Assembly: GCF_030296755.1 (NCBI RefSeq)
Contig: NZ_AP027741.1
Coordinates: 2,595,001-2,659,000 of the forward strand
DNA: 64,000 nucleotides
Source: Methylophaga marina
GTDB taxonomy: Bacteria > Pseudomonadota > Gammaproteobacteria > Nitrosococcales > Methylophagaceae
Direction: 5' to 3'
Within the stretch, counting starts at the first letter, position 1, and each line of letters starts with the position of its first letter. Below the pieces are notes generated by a model. It was not told the DNA's origin. It searched no databases and saw only the letters and a list, made by a program, of their open reading frames with translations. The position numbers were made by a program, and so were the translations under genes. Shown here one piece after another: positions 14,780 through 25,168 of the stretch.

Positions 14780-15253
14780 ATGCGCTGTCCATTTTGTGGT
14801 GCAGATGACTCAAAAGTTGTGGACTCACGACTGTCGGCGGAAGGTGATGCCATCCGCCGACGTCGTATGTGCGTCGAGTGTAATGAACGCTTTACAACGT
14901 ACGAAACGGCTGAATTAAGTCTGCCAAGATTGATTAAACGTGATCGCTCACGTGAGTTATTTGATGAAAATAAATTACGTGCCGGATTTATGCGAGCACT
15001 GGAAAAAAGGCCCGTCAGTATTGATGCCGTCGATACAGCCGTCAAAACTATTACTCGGCGACTGTGGGCAACGGGTGAGCGTGAAGTCGATAGTCGCTTG
15101 GTTGGCGACTGGGTGATGGATGCACTTCGTGAATTAGATGAAGTCGCGTACGTGCGTTTCGCCTCTGTCTACCGAAGTTTTCAGGATGTGAATGCCTTTC
15201 GTGAAGAAATTGAACGAATGGAAAATAAATCAGAACCGGACGATAAAAAATAA
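14780..15253 (+). CDS. nrdR: transcriptional repressor NrdR
   Basis: Zinc- and nucleotide-binding repressor of ribonucleotide reductase genes. The 157-residue protein has the zinc ribbon with CPFC at 3-6 and CVEC near 31-34, then an ATP-cone domain with [14 protein letters not shown]. It sits between glyA and ribD, its usual place in gammaproteobacteria. The ATG is used with the conserved [17 protein letters not shown] start. Confidence 0.97.
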   Translation: MRCPFCGADDSKVVDSRLSAEGDAIRRRRMCVECNERFTTYETAELSLPRLIKRDRSRELFDENKLRAGFMRALEKRPVSIDAVDTAVKTITRRLWATGEREVDSRLVGDWVMDALRELDEVAYVRFASVYRSFQDVNAFREEIERMENKSEPDDKK

Positions 15254-15352
15254 AGATGTTTATCTGCACTGATATCATGCTCTTACTGATAGTCAGTGTT
15301 TTATATCTTGTTGTATTCGATATGAATACATTGTTATTTCATTTTAAGAGAA

Positions 15353-16465
15353 ATGACCATGGCTTCTGCTGAATTTTATATGGCAAGAGCCATTGAGCTT
15401 GCCAAAAATGGACTATACACGACTGACCCTAACCCTCGGGTTGGTTGTGTCATTGTGAGAGATAATCAGATTGTTGGTGAAGGCTGGCATCAGCGGGCAG
15501 GAGAGAGTCACGCTGAAGTAAACGCTCTACACCAAGCGGGTGAGCAGGCTAGAGGGGCGGACTGTTATGTCACGCTTGAACCCTGTAGCCATTATGGACG
15601 TACACCGCCTTGCGCTGATGCTCTGGTTAATGCTGGTGTGAAACGCGTTTTTATAGCGATGACTGATCCTAATCCCGTTGTTTCAGGTTCAGGCATACAT
15701 CGCCTGAGAGAGGCGGGGATAGAGGTCCACACCAAACTGTTGAGCTCTGAATCAGAGAAGTTGAATCCTGGTTTTTCCTATCGTATGCGTCATGGTCGAC
15801 CGTATATCAGAAGTAAAGTCGCCATGAGCCTTGATGGCCGAACAGCTATGGCATCGGGTGAGAGTAAGTGGATAACCGGCCCTGAAGCCAGACAGGATGT
15901 ACAAAATCTGCGCGCGCGCAGCTCAGCCATTATGACTGGAATTGGTACGATACTCGCGGACGATCCGCAGTTAAATGTCCGTTTTTCTGCAGATCATGAT
16001 AATTGGTACCCTTCTGGTCAGAAGATCAGACAACCGCTCAAAATCATTGTGGATAGTGATGGACGATTGCCTGCGAGTGCTCAAATTCTCAAAGAGGGTA
16101 AAGTACTGGTGATTACGGCCAATGATATTACTATCGCGGAACCAGCCGAATGTTTAGTTTTGCCCTCTGTAGACCAAAATATCGATCTGAATGCGTTGAT
16201 GGCGGTACTGGCACAACGTGAAATCAATGAGTTGATGATTGAAGCCGGTGGCGTCTTGAATGGGGCATTGTTAAAAGCAGGTTTAATCGATGAATTAGTC
16301 ATATACATGGCCCCCAAAATTATGGGCGATATGGCACGTGGTGTGTTTCATTTACCTGAGATGATGACAATGTCTCAGAATATTTCCCTAACAATTGATG
16401 ATATCCGGGCAGTAGGTAAGGATTGGCGTATCACTGCAAGACCAATATATAACGAGGAATCTTAA
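15353..16465 (+). CDS. ribD: bifunctional riboflavin deaminase/reductase RibD
   Basis: Catalyses steps two and three of riboflavin synthesis: deamination of the pyrimidine and reduction of the ribosyl side chain. In 370 residues the deaminase domain comes first, with HAE at 53-55 and zinc ligands in PCSH (77-80) and C87. The NADPH-dependent reductase domain follows from about 150 (SKVAMSLDGRTAMASGESKWITG). The ATG at 15353 is used; a second ATG two codons later is possible. No FMN riboswitch was seen in the 100 bp upstream. It is the first of three rib genes. Confidence 0.96.
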   Translation: MTMASAEFYMARAIELAKNGLYTTDPNPRVGCVIVRDNQIVGEGWHQRAGESHAEVNALHQAGEQARGADCYVTLEPCSHYGRTPPCADALVNAGVKRVFIAMTDPNPVVSGSGIHRLREAGIEVHTKLLSSESEKLNPGFSYRMRHGRPYIRSKVAMSLDGRTAMASGESKWITGPEARQDVQNLRARSSAIMTGIGTILADDPQLNVRFSADHDNWYPSGQKIRQPLKIIVDSDGRLPASAQILKEGKVLVITANDITIAEPAECLVLPSVDQNIDLNALMAVLAQREINELMIEAGGVLNGALLKAGLIDELVIYMAPKIMGDMARGVFHLPEMMTMSQNISLTIDDIRAVGKDWRITARPIYNEES

Positions 16466-16468
16466 TTC

Positions 16469-17107
16469 ATGTTTACAGGCATTATTGCAGCCATGGGACA
16501 GGTAACGTCTATCACCCCAAGTGGTGGCGATATGAGATTGAAAGTGGCGACCCAAAAATTAGACTTATCTGATGTCAGTCTTGGCGATAGCATTGCTATT
16601 AATGGTGTCTGTCTGACTGTGGTTGAACTTGATCAGTCTCATGTGAGTTTTGATGTATCAAAAGAGAGTCTCGAGCGAACTGCACTATCACAGATTACTG
16701 AAGGCTCACCCGTTAATCTTGAAAAAGCGCTTGCTGTAGGCGATCGTCTTGGTGGACATATGGTGAGTGGCCATGTCGACGGTCTTGGTAAGGTGTTAGA
16801 GATGACACCGTCTGCGCGCTCAGTACAGTTTCGAATGGAAGTACCCGCCAATTTGGAACGCTATATCGCTAAAAAAGGTTCTGTGACGATTGATGGTGTG
16901 AGTCTTACGGTGAATGAGGTTGGAGCGGGCTGGTTTGAAATCAATATCATTCCCCACACTATGCAGGAAACCATTATTAAAGAATATAAAGTGGGTACGG
17001 TTGTGAATTTGGAAGTCGACTTGATTGCTCGATATCTTGAGCGTTTGTTACCTGGACTCGACCCTGTATACGCCAGAGAAACATTGTCAGGAAACAGTGA
17101 TACTTAA
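16469..17107 (+). CDS. ribE: riboflavin synthase, alpha chain
   Basis: Dismutates two 6,7-dimethyl-8-ribityllumazines to riboflavin. The 212-residue protein starts MFTGII and has the two tandem lumazine-binding barrels (about 1-97 and 98-190); [10 protein letters not shown] and VSLTVNEV are recognisable. It begins three bases after ribD, so it is co-transcribed. Some naming schemes call it ribC. Confidence 0.96.
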   Translation: MFTGIIAAMGQVTSITPSGGDMRLKVATQKLDLSDVSLGDSIAINGVCLTVVELDQSHVSFDVSKESLERTALSQITEGSPVNLEKALAVGDRLGGHMVSGHVDGLGKVLEMTPSARSVQFRMEVPANLERYIAKKGSVTIDGVSLTVNEVGAGWFEINIIPHTMQETIIKEYKVGTVVNLEVDLIARYLERLLPGLDPVYARETLSGNSDT

Positions 17108-17108
17108 T

Positions 17109-18229
17109 ATGCAACTCAACAGCACAGAAGAGATTATTGACGATCTCAGACAGGGAAAAATGGTCATCATTATGGATGATGAAGATCGTGAAAATGAGGG
17201 TGACCTCATTATGGCTGCAGAAAAAGTCACACCAGATGCCATTAATTTTATGGCACGGTTTGGGCGTGGTTTGATTTGTCTGACGCTAACGGAAAATCGT
17301 TGTCGTGAATTACGATTACCACTGATGGTCAGTGACAATCAGACGCCTTATTCCACTAACTTCACTGTCTCCATTGAAGCGGCAGAAGGAGTGACGACTG
17401 GTATTTCAGCGGCCGACCGTGCTTTAACCGTGCAAGTCGCAGTTGATCCTGATTCACGACCTGAGGATTTGGTTCAACCAGGCCATATTTTCCCCTTAAA
17501 AGCACAGCCGGGTGGGGTGTTAACACGAGCTGGTCACACGGAAGCTGGCTGTGATCTCGCTCAGCTTGCCGGCTTATCTCCAGCAGCTGTCATTGTTGAA
17601 ATTTTAAATGATGATGGCAGTATGGCCAGGCGCCCAGACTTGGAAACCTTTGCACAAAAACATGATCTGAAAATTGGTACGATTGCTGACCTGATAAGTT
17701 ATCGACTTGAAAATGAAATGACCGTCGAAAAATTATCTCAATGTCAGTTTCCTACTGAGTATGGTGATTTTCAGCTATACAGCTTTCAGGATTCAGTCAA
17801 TTCTCAGGTCCATCTAGCCCTCACCTATGGTGATATTACTCCTGATGAAGAAACGTTGGTTCGCGTGCATATGGCAGACCCACTCAGTGATATTTTAGGC
17901 TCGGTCAGGGAGCCGACACATTGGCCAGTTCCTCAAGTGCTGAAACAAATTCAACAAGCGGGTAAAGGTATTCTGGTTGTTTTGAGGTTACCGGCTCAGA
18001 ATAAACAGTTAGCGGCCAAAATTGCACGTTATGAACGAGAAGACCGTGATGAGAGCCCTTTACCTGTTAAGGGGGCTGGGATCTGCGTACATTTGGTGTT
18101 GGTGCACAAATTTTGTCAGCATTAGGCGTGAAAAAAATGCGCGTGATGGGGACACCCACGAAGTTGACTGGTGTTTCAGGATTTGGACTTGAGTTAGTGG
18201 GTTATCTGGAAGCTGACGAGACTGAGTAA
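17109..18229 (+). CDS. ribBA: 3,4-dihydroxy-2-butanone-4-phosphate synthase with degenerate GTP cyclohydrolase II domain (frameshifted here)
   Basis: The N-terminal half (about 1-200) is DHBP synthase, with [11 protein letters not shown] and the FGRGLICL block, and makes the four-carbon unit of riboflavin. The C-terminal half has the GTP cyclohydrolase II fold but lacks the zinc-binding cysteines (the usual SECLTGDV..CDCG region reads [14 protein letters not shown]), so only the first activity is expected, as in several Pseudomonas-type proteins. The frame breaks at the G run 18071-18075. Adding one G continues as [13 protein letters not shown] to a stop at 18227-18229, about 373 residues in all. 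An upstream extension of the frame to 17025 overlaps ribE and is not used. Confidence 0.9.
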
Positions 18230-18231
18230 GC

Positions 18232-19374
18232 ATGCCTAAATTATTTGTCGTGGCGGGTGAGGCTTCTGGTGATGCCCATGCCGGCAGAATGCTAAAAGCC
18301 TTGAAACAACACCGGCCGGATATTTCTGTTTCCGGTATCGGTGGTGAGACCATGCGTGAAGCGGGTGTGGATATTATCACCGATTTTGCTGAGCTTGCTG
18401 TCATGGGCCTGGTTGAGGTCATTAAACGCTACTCTCATATCAAAGCTGTTTTTGATAAAACCGTTGAACATTTAGCTTCAAGTAAACCTGACGCATTAAT
18501 ATTAGTCGATTACCCTGGGTTTAATCTAAAGCTAGCTAAAAAAGCGCGTGAATTGGGTATTCCGGTTATTTACTATATCAGCCCTAAAATATGGGCCTGG
18601 CGGGCTGGTCGAATCAAAGCCATAAAGCGTTATGTTGATCTGATGCTGGTGTTGTTTCCATTTGAACAGTCGCTATATGAAAAAGCCGATGTGGCTGTGA
18701 AATGTGTTGGTCATCCCTTAGTTGATGCAGTACATTCAGACTGGACTTCTGAACAGGCCAAGTCTCATTTTTCCCTTGATGCGAAAGCGCCTGTCTTAGG
18801 CTTGTTTCCTGGCAGTCGTCGGAGTGAGGTGGAAGCATTATTGCCAGTGATGTTAGCGACCGCCGAGCATATTCAACAACGTGATAATTCTGTGCAGGTT
18901 ATTTTACCCTTAGCACCTGGGTTAGATCGGACGTTAATTGAGCCATATTTATCAGAAACGGCGGTGAAAGTGGAGGTCATTTCTGGTGAGTTTTATGATG
19001 TCGTTCGTAGCTGTGATGCGATTGTGGCGGCATCAGGCACTGTCACTCTGGAAATTGCTTTGTTAGGTGTACCGCATTTAATTACTTACCGGGTTGCGCC
19101 ACTGACTTACCAGATTCTCAAACGACTGGTAAAAATTCCTTACGTGGGTTTATGTAATATTGTGACCGGAAAAAATGTCGTCACTGAGTTACTGCAGAGC
19201 CAGGTATCGGTAGCTGAGTTAGCGCCACGGTTATTATATTTTCTGACCGCAGTAGAAGCCCGACAACAGGCTCATATTGTTCAAGAACAAGTGCTTAAAG
19301 CGCTCGGGCCTAGCGGTGGCGCTGACAATGCAGCCAGAGCCGTTATTTCTTTTATTGATACTCATCATTCATGA
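18232..19374 (+). CDS. lpxB: lipid-A-disaccharide synthase LpxB
   Basis: GT19 glycosyltransferase that joins UDP-2,3-diacylglucosamine to lipid X in lipid A synthesis at the inner membrane. The 380-residue protein starts [16 protein letters not shown] and has [28 protein letters not shown] and [10 protein letters not shown]. It begins two bases after ribBA, where ribH and nusB would be found in many relatives. The last four bases overlap rnhB. Confidence 0.97.
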   Translation: MPKLFVVAGEASGDAHAGRMLKALKQHRPDISVSGIGGETMREAGVDIITDFAELAVMGLVEVIKRYSHIKAVFDKTVEHLASSKPDALILVDYPGFNLKLAKKARELGIPVIYYISPKIWAWRAGRIKAIKRYVDLMLVLFPFEQSLYEKADVAVKCVGHPLVDAVHSDWTSEQAKSHFSLDAKAPVLGLFPGSRRSEVEALLPVMLATAEHIQQRDNSVQVILPLAPGLDRTLIEPYLSETAVKVEVISGEFYDVVRSCDAIVAASGTVTLEIALLGVPHLITYRVAPLTYQILKRLVKIPYVGLCNIVTGKNVVTELLQSQVSVAELAPRLLYFLTAVEARQQAHIVQEQVLKALGPSGGADNAARAVISFIDTHHS

Positions 19375-19946
19375 CAAATACGCTTATTATCGCCGGCGTT
19401 GATGAAGTTGGACGTGGCCCATTAGCCGGGCCCGTAGTGACTGCTGCTGTCATACTGAATCCTGATAACCCAATTGCAGGCTTGGCTGATTCAAAGAAAC
19501 TCACTGAAAAACGAAGAGAGAGTCTGGTACCTTTAATCAAAGAGCATGCTTTAGCCTGGGCAATGGGACGAGCTGAGCCAGATGAAATAGACGAGCTAAA
19601 TATTCTTCAGGCCAGTTTACTTGCGATGAAAAGAGCCGTTGAAGCCTTATCTATAGTCCCAGAACACGTGCTTGTCGATGGTATACATGCCCCTAAGCTT
19701 AATTGTCCCGTCACCACCATTATTAAAGGTGATCAATCTGAGCCCGCTATTGCGGCCGCTTCAATCTTAGCTAAAGTCGCCCGTGACCAAGAAATGATTG
19801 CACTGGAGGAACAGTATCCAGGCTATGGTTTTGCCAAGCATAAAGGCTATCCAACCAAGCAACATCAGCAAGCACTTCTAACGCTAGGGGTAACGGATAT
19901 TCATAGACGCTCATTCGGCCCTGTTCATAAGGCATTATCACTGTAA
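19371..19946 (+). CDS. rnhB: ribonuclease HII
   Basis: Removes RNA from RNA-DNA hybrids and single misincorporated ribonucleotides. The 191-residue protein has the catalytic acidic residues D11 and E12 in [13 protein letters not shown], the [12 protein letters not shown] block, the third Asp in LVDG and the fourth in [11 protein letters not shown]. The overlap with lpxB (ATGA) indicates translational coupling, a common pair in proteobacteria. Confidence 0.97.
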   Translation: MTNTLIIAGVDEVGRGPLAGPVVTAAVILNPDNPIAGLADSKKLTEKRRESLVPLIKEHALAWAMGRAEPDEIDELNILQASLLAMKRAVEALSIVPEHVLVDGIHAPKLNCPVTTIIKGDQSEPAIAAASILAKVARDQEMIALEEQYPGYGFAKHKGYPTKQHQQALLTLGVTDIHRRSFGPVHKALSL

Positions 19947-19999
19947 TGCCATTATATAAATCATAGAAAAATGGATGAGCGTGGTATTATTCAAAACTT

Positions 20000-21364
20000 A
20001 TGCTGTCGTTAAATAAAATTTTCAACAAATTGGTGAGAGGCAAAAACGGCCAACATCCGCAACAAGGACGCGAACCGTTAATTATCCCTCGCAGTGAACA
20101 CACCATATCGCGTAAACAGATTAGTCAACATGCACTCAAAGTGCTGTATACCTTGAAAGAGGGCGGCTATGATGCTTATCTCGTCGGTGGGTGTGTACGC
20201 GATCTTTTGCTAGGTTATGAACCAAAAGACTTTGATGTAGCCACCAATGCCTCGCCAGAACAAGTGCATGCGCTATTCAAACGCAGCCAGTTGATCGGAC
20301 GACGATTTAAGCTGGTTCATGTTCGGTTTGGACGTGACGTTATAGAAGTCGCTACTTTCCGTGCGCCACCTGAGGCTAAACAACATGTTGATACTCAGGG
20401 CCGCATTATGCAGGACAATGTGTTTGGCACTTTAGAACAAGATGCCTGGCGACGTGATTTTACGATCAATGCGCTCTATTACAATATCAAAGATTTTTCT
20501 ATCATCGATTACACTGGCGGAATGGCCGATCTCAATGCGGGCCTTATCCGTTTAATTGGTGATGTTGAAACACGTTATCGTGAAGATCCTGTTCGCATGT
20601 TAAGAGCCTGTCGCTTTTTAGCTAAGCTTGGCTTAAAGCTGGATAAAGAGACAGAGCAAGGCATTTTTGATTGGGCACATTTGATTCGAGATATACCGCC
20701 GGCAAGGCTGTTTGATGAAACACTAAAACTGTATCTGAGTGGCCAGGCTGCCATGACACATGAATTACTCTGTCATTACGGTCTGTTTGAGCATCTCTAC
20801 CCACAAACTGCTGCGTTGTTGCATGAAGAACAAGACGGTTATCCAAGAACGATGCTGATGAAGGCATTAGAAAATACGGATATTCGTATCGCAGCCGGTA
20901 AGCCAGTGACACCAGCGTTTTTGTTTGCAGCAATATTATGGGAGCCAGTGCGGCAGCGTACGGTTTTATTGATGACTAATGGCATGCCAGAAATTCCAGC
21001 GATGCAACGTGCATCATCTGAAATTATTGGAGAACAGATCCAACGTGTTGCTGTTCCCAAGCGTTATAGTCTGGTCACCCGAGATATTTGGACTTTGCAG
21101 CCCCGCCTATTGAAGCGTCAGGGAAAAAGAGCATTCAAAACATTATTGCATCCCAAGTTTCGTGCTGGATATGACTTTTTAGCATTAAGAGCTCAAGCTG
21201 GTGAACCGTTGAGTGAAACGGTAGATTGGTGGACAAAATTTCAGACAGAAACAGTGAAACAGCAACAGTCCATGGTCGATGCTCTGGGCAAAGAGGGCAG
21301 CGTCAAAAAGCCTCGCCGTAGACGCCGTAGACGACCCGCAGCGAAAAAGTCGGAACAAAATTGA
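20000..21364 (+). CDS. pcnB: poly(A) polymerase I PcnB
   Basis: Nucleotidyltransferase that adds 3' poly(A) tails and promotes RNA decay. The 454-residue protein has LVGGCVRDLLLG, the catalytic DFDVAT, and the RRDFTINALYYN and EDPVRMLRACRF blocks of class II enzymes. The C-terminus is highly basic (six Arg in a row, then PAAKK), as usual for PcnB as opposed to CCA transferase. Its stop overlaps the start of folK. Confidence 0.96.
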   Translation: MLSLNKIFNKLVRGKNGQHPQQGREPLIIPRSEHTISRKQISQHALKVLYTLKEGGYDAYLVGGCVRDLLLGYEPKDFDVATNASPEQVHALFKRSQLIGRRFKLVHVRFGRDVIEVATFRAPPEAKQHVDTQGRIMQDNVFGTLEQDAWRRDFTINALYYNIKDFSIIDYTGGMADLNAGLIRLIGDVETRYREDPVRMLRACRFLAKLGLKLDKETEQGIFDWAHLIRDIPPARLFDETLKLYLSGQAAMTHELLCHYGLFEHLYPQTAALLHEEQDGYPRTMLMKALENTDIRIAAGKPVTPAFLFAAILWEPVRQRTVLLMTNGMPEIPAMQRASSEIIGEQIQRVAVPKRYSLVTRDIWTLQPRLLKRQGKRAFKTLLHPKFRAGYDFLALRAQAGEPLSETVDWWTKFQTETVKQQQSMVDALGKEGSVKKPRRRRRRRPAAKKSEQN

Positions 21365-21849
21365 TGCAGGTTTTTATTGGATTGGGAAGTAATTTAGACG
21401 ACCCGCAGACACAAATTTTGACAGCGATAGAAGATATAAAAAATCTCGAAGATACACGTCTTTTACATCAATCATCGCTTTATCATAGCCCGCCAATGGG
21501 GCCTCAGGATCAGCCGGATTATGTGAATGCGGTTGTCGAGGTGGATACAGCATTGCCGCCACATGTATTGCTTGATAACCTGCAACAACTTGAACATAAA
21601 CATGGCCGGGTGAAGAAACGCCATTGGGGCGAACGCACGTTGGATCTCGATATCTTGGTGTATTCCGATTATGTTATTGATGATGACAGACTCAAGGTGC
21701 CTCATCCAGGCCTAAGCGAACGGGCTTTTGTTGTCTATCCATTAGCCGAAATTGTTGCTGACTTAACTATTCCTGGACAAGGTCAGCTATCAGTAATCAA
21801 GCAAAACTGTCCTTTAGATGGCTTGAGAAAAGTGGAAACGCATAAATAA
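21364..21849 (+). CDS. folK: HPPK, 2-amino-4-hydroxy-6-hydroxymethyldihydropteridine pyrophosphokinase
   Basis: Transfers pyrophosphate from ATP to 6-hydroxymethyldihydropterin in folate synthesis. The protein is 161 residues and shows FIGLGSNLDDP, YHSPPMGPQDQPDYVNAVVEV and the RWGERTLDLDIL-type motif, here HWGERTLDLDIL. I use ATG 21364, which overlaps the pcnB stop (TGATG), rather than the preceding TTG. Its stop overlaps the dgk ATG. Confidence 0.96.
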   Translation: MQVFIGLGSNLDDPQTQILTAIEDIKNLEDTRLLHQSSLYHSPPMGPQDQPDYVNAVVEVDTALPPHVLLDNLQQLEHKHGRVKKRHWGERTLDLDILVYSDYVIDDDRLKVPHPGLSERAFVVYPLAEIVADLTIPGQGQLSVIKQNCPLDGLRKVETHK

Positions 21850-22508
21850 TGAATCACTCACTATCACATCGTTATATTGTGGTTGAAGGACCTATCGGCG
21901 TAGGTAAAACGCATCTGGTAAAACGTCTGGCTGAGAGTTTTTCCGGCTCTGTTTTACTCGAACAGCCAGAACAAAATCCTTTTCTGGAAAAATTTTACCT
22001 TTATCCCAAACAATCCGCTCTTCCAACACAGCTCAGTTTTTTAATGCAACGCGTTAAGTTGGGTAAAACACTCAATCAAGATGACTTATTCAACGACTTG
22101 CACATCGCTGATTTCATGGTAGAGAAAGATAAGTTATTTGCTCAAATTTCCTTAGATGACGATGAGTTAGCGCTCTATAATATGGTTTATGATAATTTAA
22201 CGTTACACCATAGAACCCCTGATTTAGTCATCTATCTGCAAGCATCATTGCCAGTGTTGAAATCGCGTATTGCTCAACGTGGCATTAGCTATGAGCAGCA
22301 CGTGGAAGAGGGTTATCTGAAACGGTTAGCTGATACCTACGCGGATTTTTTCCACTATTACGATGCGTCGCCGTTATTGATTGTGAATGCAGAACAAATT
22401 GATCTAGTGAATGGTGATCAAGACTATCTGCAATTACTTGAACAAATCTGCAGTATTCAAAGTGGTCGTCATTATTACAATCCATTGCCCGTCTCAGAGA
22501 AGAAATAA
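21849..22508 (+). CDS. deoxynucleoside kinase family protein
   Basis: A 219-residue P-loop kinase of the deoxyadenosine/deoxyguanosine/deoxycytidine kinase family. GPIGVGKT is at 14-21, followed by LLEQPEQNPFLEKFY. It lacks an obvious ERS motif of the typical family but has the EKDKLFAQISLDDDELALY segment usual in copies placed between folK and panB in gammaproteobacteria. In that setting it is often annotated as deoxyadenosine kinase, but the real substrate is uncertain. Confidence 0.85.
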   Translation: MNHSLSHRYIVVEGPIGVGKTHLVKRLAESFSGSVLLEQPEQNPFLEKFYLYPKQSALPTQLSFLMQRVKLGKTLNQDDLFNDLHIADFMVEKDKLFAQISLDDDELALYNMVYDNLTLHHRTPDLVIYLQASLPVLKSRIAQRGISYEQHVEEGYLKRLADTYADFFHYYDASPLLIVNAEQIDLVNGDQDYLQLLEQICSIQSGRHYYNPLPVSEKK

Positions 22509-22510
22509 TC

Positions 22511-23305
22511 ATGAGCCGTATTAGTCTTAAACATCTGCGTCAAATGAAAACGGCGCAAGAAAAAATTGCTGTACTCACTGCATATGATGCCAGCTTTAGT
22601 TACGCACTTGAGCAAGCCGGTGTGGATGTTCTACTAGTAGGTGATTCTTTGGGAATGGTTATCCAGGGACAAGAGAGTACAGTTCCTGTGAGTGTTGACG
22701 ATATGATTTATCACACGGCTAATGTGATCCGCGGTAGTGATAAGTTATTTGTCATCGCTGATATGCCGTTTATGAGTTATGCCAACGCTGAACAAGCTAT
22801 CAAAAACGCTGCTCGCCTGATGGCTGAAGGCGGCGCTCAAATGGTCAAACTGGAAGGTGGCGCCGTCATCACCGATACAGTTAAACAGCTAACTGCACGT
22901 GGCATACCCGTATGTGGACATTTAGGGTTATTACCTCAGTCAGTTCATCGGTTAGGTGGTTACATCGTGCAGGGTCGTGAAACACAGGCCGCAGAAGAAT
23001 TGATTGCCGATGCCATCAGTCTGCAAGAAGCTGGTGCAGATATGCTGGTATTGGAATGCGTACCGGCAACCTTAGGGGCCGTTGTATCCAAACAGTTGGA
23101 TATTCCTGTGATAGGTATTGGTGCTGGTAGCGACTGTGATGGGCAGGTGTTGGTAGTCTATGACATGTTGGGCTTAACGCCTGGCCGAAGACCACGCTTC
23201 AGTCACGACTTTTTAGCGGATACTGGCTCAATACAAGCCGCTCTGACAAGCTATGTACAATCGGTGAAATCAGGTGCATTTCCTAATGCGGAGCAGCAGT
23301 TCTAA
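22511..23305 (+). CDS. panB: ketopantoate hydroxymethyltransferase PanB
   Basis: Adds a hydroxymethyl group from methylene-tetrahydrofolate to alpha-ketoisovalerate, the first step of pantothenate synthesis. The 264-residue protein shows LTAYDASFSYALEQAG, VGDSLGMVIQG, the metal ligand region and HLGLLPQSVHRLGG. It lies two bases after the kinase gene and shares one base with panC (TAATGG). Folate synthesis upstream and this folate-using step fit one operon. Confidence 0.98.
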   Translation: MSRISLKHLRQMKTAQEKIAVLTAYDASFSYALEQAGVDVLLVGDSLGMVIQGQESTVPVSVDDMIYHTANVIRGSDKLFVIADMPFMSYANAEQAIKNAARLMAEGGAQMVKLEGGAVITDTVKQLTARGIPVCGHLGLLPQSVHRLGGYIVQGRETQAAEELIADAISLQEAGADMLVLECVPATLGAVVSKQLDIPVIGIGAGSDCDGQVLVVYDMLGLTPGRRPRFSHDFLADTGSIQAALTSYVQSVKSGAFPNAEQQF

Positions 23306-24159
23306 TGGCGATAGCAGAAAACTTGGGAGCATTACGAACCCGCATCAAAAGTTGGCGTCAACAGAATGAAGTGATTGCATTTGTACCGACAATGGGCAAC
23401 CTGCATGAAGGTCATCTCTCTTTAGTACAAAAAGCGCGTGAGCTGGCGGATCGCGTTGTCGTCAGCATTTTTGTGAATCCGCTGCAGTTCAATGATAAAC
23501 AGGATCTTTCTGATTATCCCCGAACATTGAATGAAGATATCCAGTTATTGAGTGAACTCGATTGTGAGCTGATTTTTACGCCGACTGAGGAAATGATTTA
23601 TCCGAATGGTATGGCATCGTTAACCAAAGTCATTGTTCCTGGTGTCGATGATAAGCTCTGCGGCAAAGGTCGCCCTGGCCACTTTGATGGCGTCGCTACC
23701 GTTGTAACAAAACTATTCAATATGGTGCAGCCTGATATTGCCATTTTTGGTGAGAAAGATTACCAGCAATTAATGTTAATCAAGAAACTGGTGGCGGACT
23801 TAAATTTGTCGGTAGATGTGATTGGCGTGCCAACAAAAAGGCATGAGAGTGGACTGGCCATGAGTTCCAGAAACAGCTTATTGAACCAAAAACAATTAGT
23901 TCAAGCGCCGTTGATCTATAAAACACTGCTGTCAATGAAGCAAGCTATTGAAGAAGATGGCCTTACTGACTTCCATCAACTTTGTGCGACGGCGAAAGAA
24001 GAGTTACAAAAAGCGGGACTGGAACCTGAGTATGTCGATATTCGTCGCGCAAATGATCTGGAACTGGCTAATGCCAATGACAAACACATTCGTATTTTTG
24101 TGGCTGCAAGGCTGGGAAGCGTAAGATTAATAGATAATATTGCCTGTGACCTTGCCTGA
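23305..24159 (+). CDS. panC: pantothenate synthetase PanC
   Basis: ATP-dependent condensation of pantoate and beta-alanine. The 284-residue protein has PTMGNLHEGHLSLV with the HxGH nucleotide-binding motif, FGEKDYQQL and the MSSRN motif. Translationally coupled to panB by the overlapping TAATG. Confidence 0.98.
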   Translation: MAIAENLGALRTRIKSWRQQNEVIAFVPTMGNLHEGHLSLVQKARELADRVVVSIFVNPLQFNDKQDLSDYPRTLNEDIQLLSELDCELIFTPTEEMIYPNGMASLTKVIVPGVDDKLCGKGRPGHFDGVATVVTKLFNMVQPDIAIFGEKDYQQLMLIKKLVADLNLSVDVIGVPTKRHESGLAMSSRNSLLNQKQLVQAPLIYKTLLSMKQAIEEDGLTDFHQLCATAKEELQKAGLEPEYVDIRRANDLELANANDKHIRIFVAARLGSVRLIDNIACDLA

Positions 24160-24210
24160 TTTTTGTTAAAAAGCGATAATATTGGGCTATTTCATAAGAA
24201 CATTCTGGCT

Positions 24211-24591
24211 ATGCAACTGACCTTTTTAAAAGCAAAATTACATCGTGCTTGTGTGACTCATTCCGAGTTGGAGTATGAAGGCTCGTGTGCAATTGACGGT
24301 AAGTTACTGGAAGCCGCTGGTATTCATGAATATGAGCAAATCCAGATTTACAATGTCGCCAACGGCGAACGTTTTACTACCTACGCTATTCGCGCAGAAG
24401 ATGGTTCAAATATCATTTCAGTCAATGGTGCAGCTGCCCATAAAGCTTCCCCAGGCGATCGTTTAATTATTTGTGCATTCGCAACACTTGATGCCAAAGA
24501 AGTCGAAAACTTTAAGCCAACACTGGTGTATCTCGACGAAAAAAACGATATCACACACATGCGTCACGCTATTCCTGTTCAAGCTGCATAA
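24211..24591 (+). CDS. panD: aspartate 1-decarboxylase PanD
   Basis: Pyruvoyl enzyme that makes beta-alanine from aspartate for pantothenate. From the ATG at 24211 it has 126 residues, the standard length, with the self-cleavage site Gly24-Ser25 (YEGSCAID), K9 and the R54-equivalent region. An upstream in-frame extension to 24163 exists but is not in the family, so it is excluded. The panB-panC-panD set completes pantothenate synthesis apart from ketopantoate reductase. Confidence 0.96.
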   Translation: MQLTFLKAKLHRACVTHSELEYEGSCAIDGKLLEAAGIHEYEQIQIYNVANGERFTTYAIRAEDGSNIISVNGAAAHKASPGDRLIICAFATLDAKEVENFKPTLVYLDEKNDITHMRHAIPVQAA

Positions 24592-24612
24592 AAAGAAACG
24601 AGTACTAAATCA

Positions 24613-25125
24613 ATGGAAAGATTGTTTGAAAAAGCGCTCTGGAATAGTCGTTTTGTTGTACTGGTAGCTGTTATCGCTAGTCTGATTACCGCATTAGCCA
24701 TGTTTTATATGGCAACGGTTGATGTCTATTATTTACTTTCTCATCTTGGCGAATACATGTCACCTGATTTGATTGGTGATGCCAGAAAGGATTTTCGTGC
24801 TGAAACCGTGGCACACGTCGTTGAGGTGATTGATGGCTATTTGCTGGCGACCGTACTGTTTATCTTCTCTCTTGGCTTGTATGAGCTGTTTATCAGTAAA
24901 ATCGAAGAAGCAGAAGAGAGTGAGAACTCGAAAGTATTAGCTATTCACAGTTTGGATGATCTAAAAGCACGTTTAGGCCGTGTTGTTTTGATGATTCTGA
25001 TTGTTAACTTTTTTGAACATGCCATTAGCATGGACTTTCACGGTCCGCTTGATTTGCTGGCGCTTGCTGGTGGTATTGGCCTTATCGCACTGGCTTTATA
25101 CTTCTCCCACGCTGACGACCACTAA
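24613..25125 (+). CDS. UPF0114 (YqhA family) membrane protein
   Basis: A 170-residue inner-membrane protein with probable membrane segments near 16-38, 73-96, 117-137 and 142-163. ERLFEKALWNSRFVVLVAVIAS and VDGYLLATVLFIFSLGLYELF are typical of UPF0114/YqhA. The function of the family is not known. It follows panD by 21 bp but has no evident metabolic connection. Confidence 0.88.
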   Translation: MERLFEKALWNSRFVVLVAVIASLITALAMFYMATVDVYYLLSHLGEYMSPDLIGDARKDFRAETVAHVVEVIDGYLLATVLFIFSLGLYELFISKIEEAEESENSKVLAIHSLDDLKARLGRVVLMILIVNFFEHAISMDFHGPLDLLALAGGIGLIALALYFSHADDH

Positions 25126-25168
25126 TCGTCACAAAAACGTCATTAAAACGTTATAAGGCTGTCATATC

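Noticed and set aside
15254-15352. FMN riboswitch upstream of ribD
   Set aside because: The interval is only about 100 bp and lacks the conserved FMN-box segments.
17025-17108. Upstream extension of ribBA to 17025
   Set aside because: It overlaps the ribE end and adds residues absent from the family; the ATG at 17109, one base after the ribE stop, gives the conserved start.
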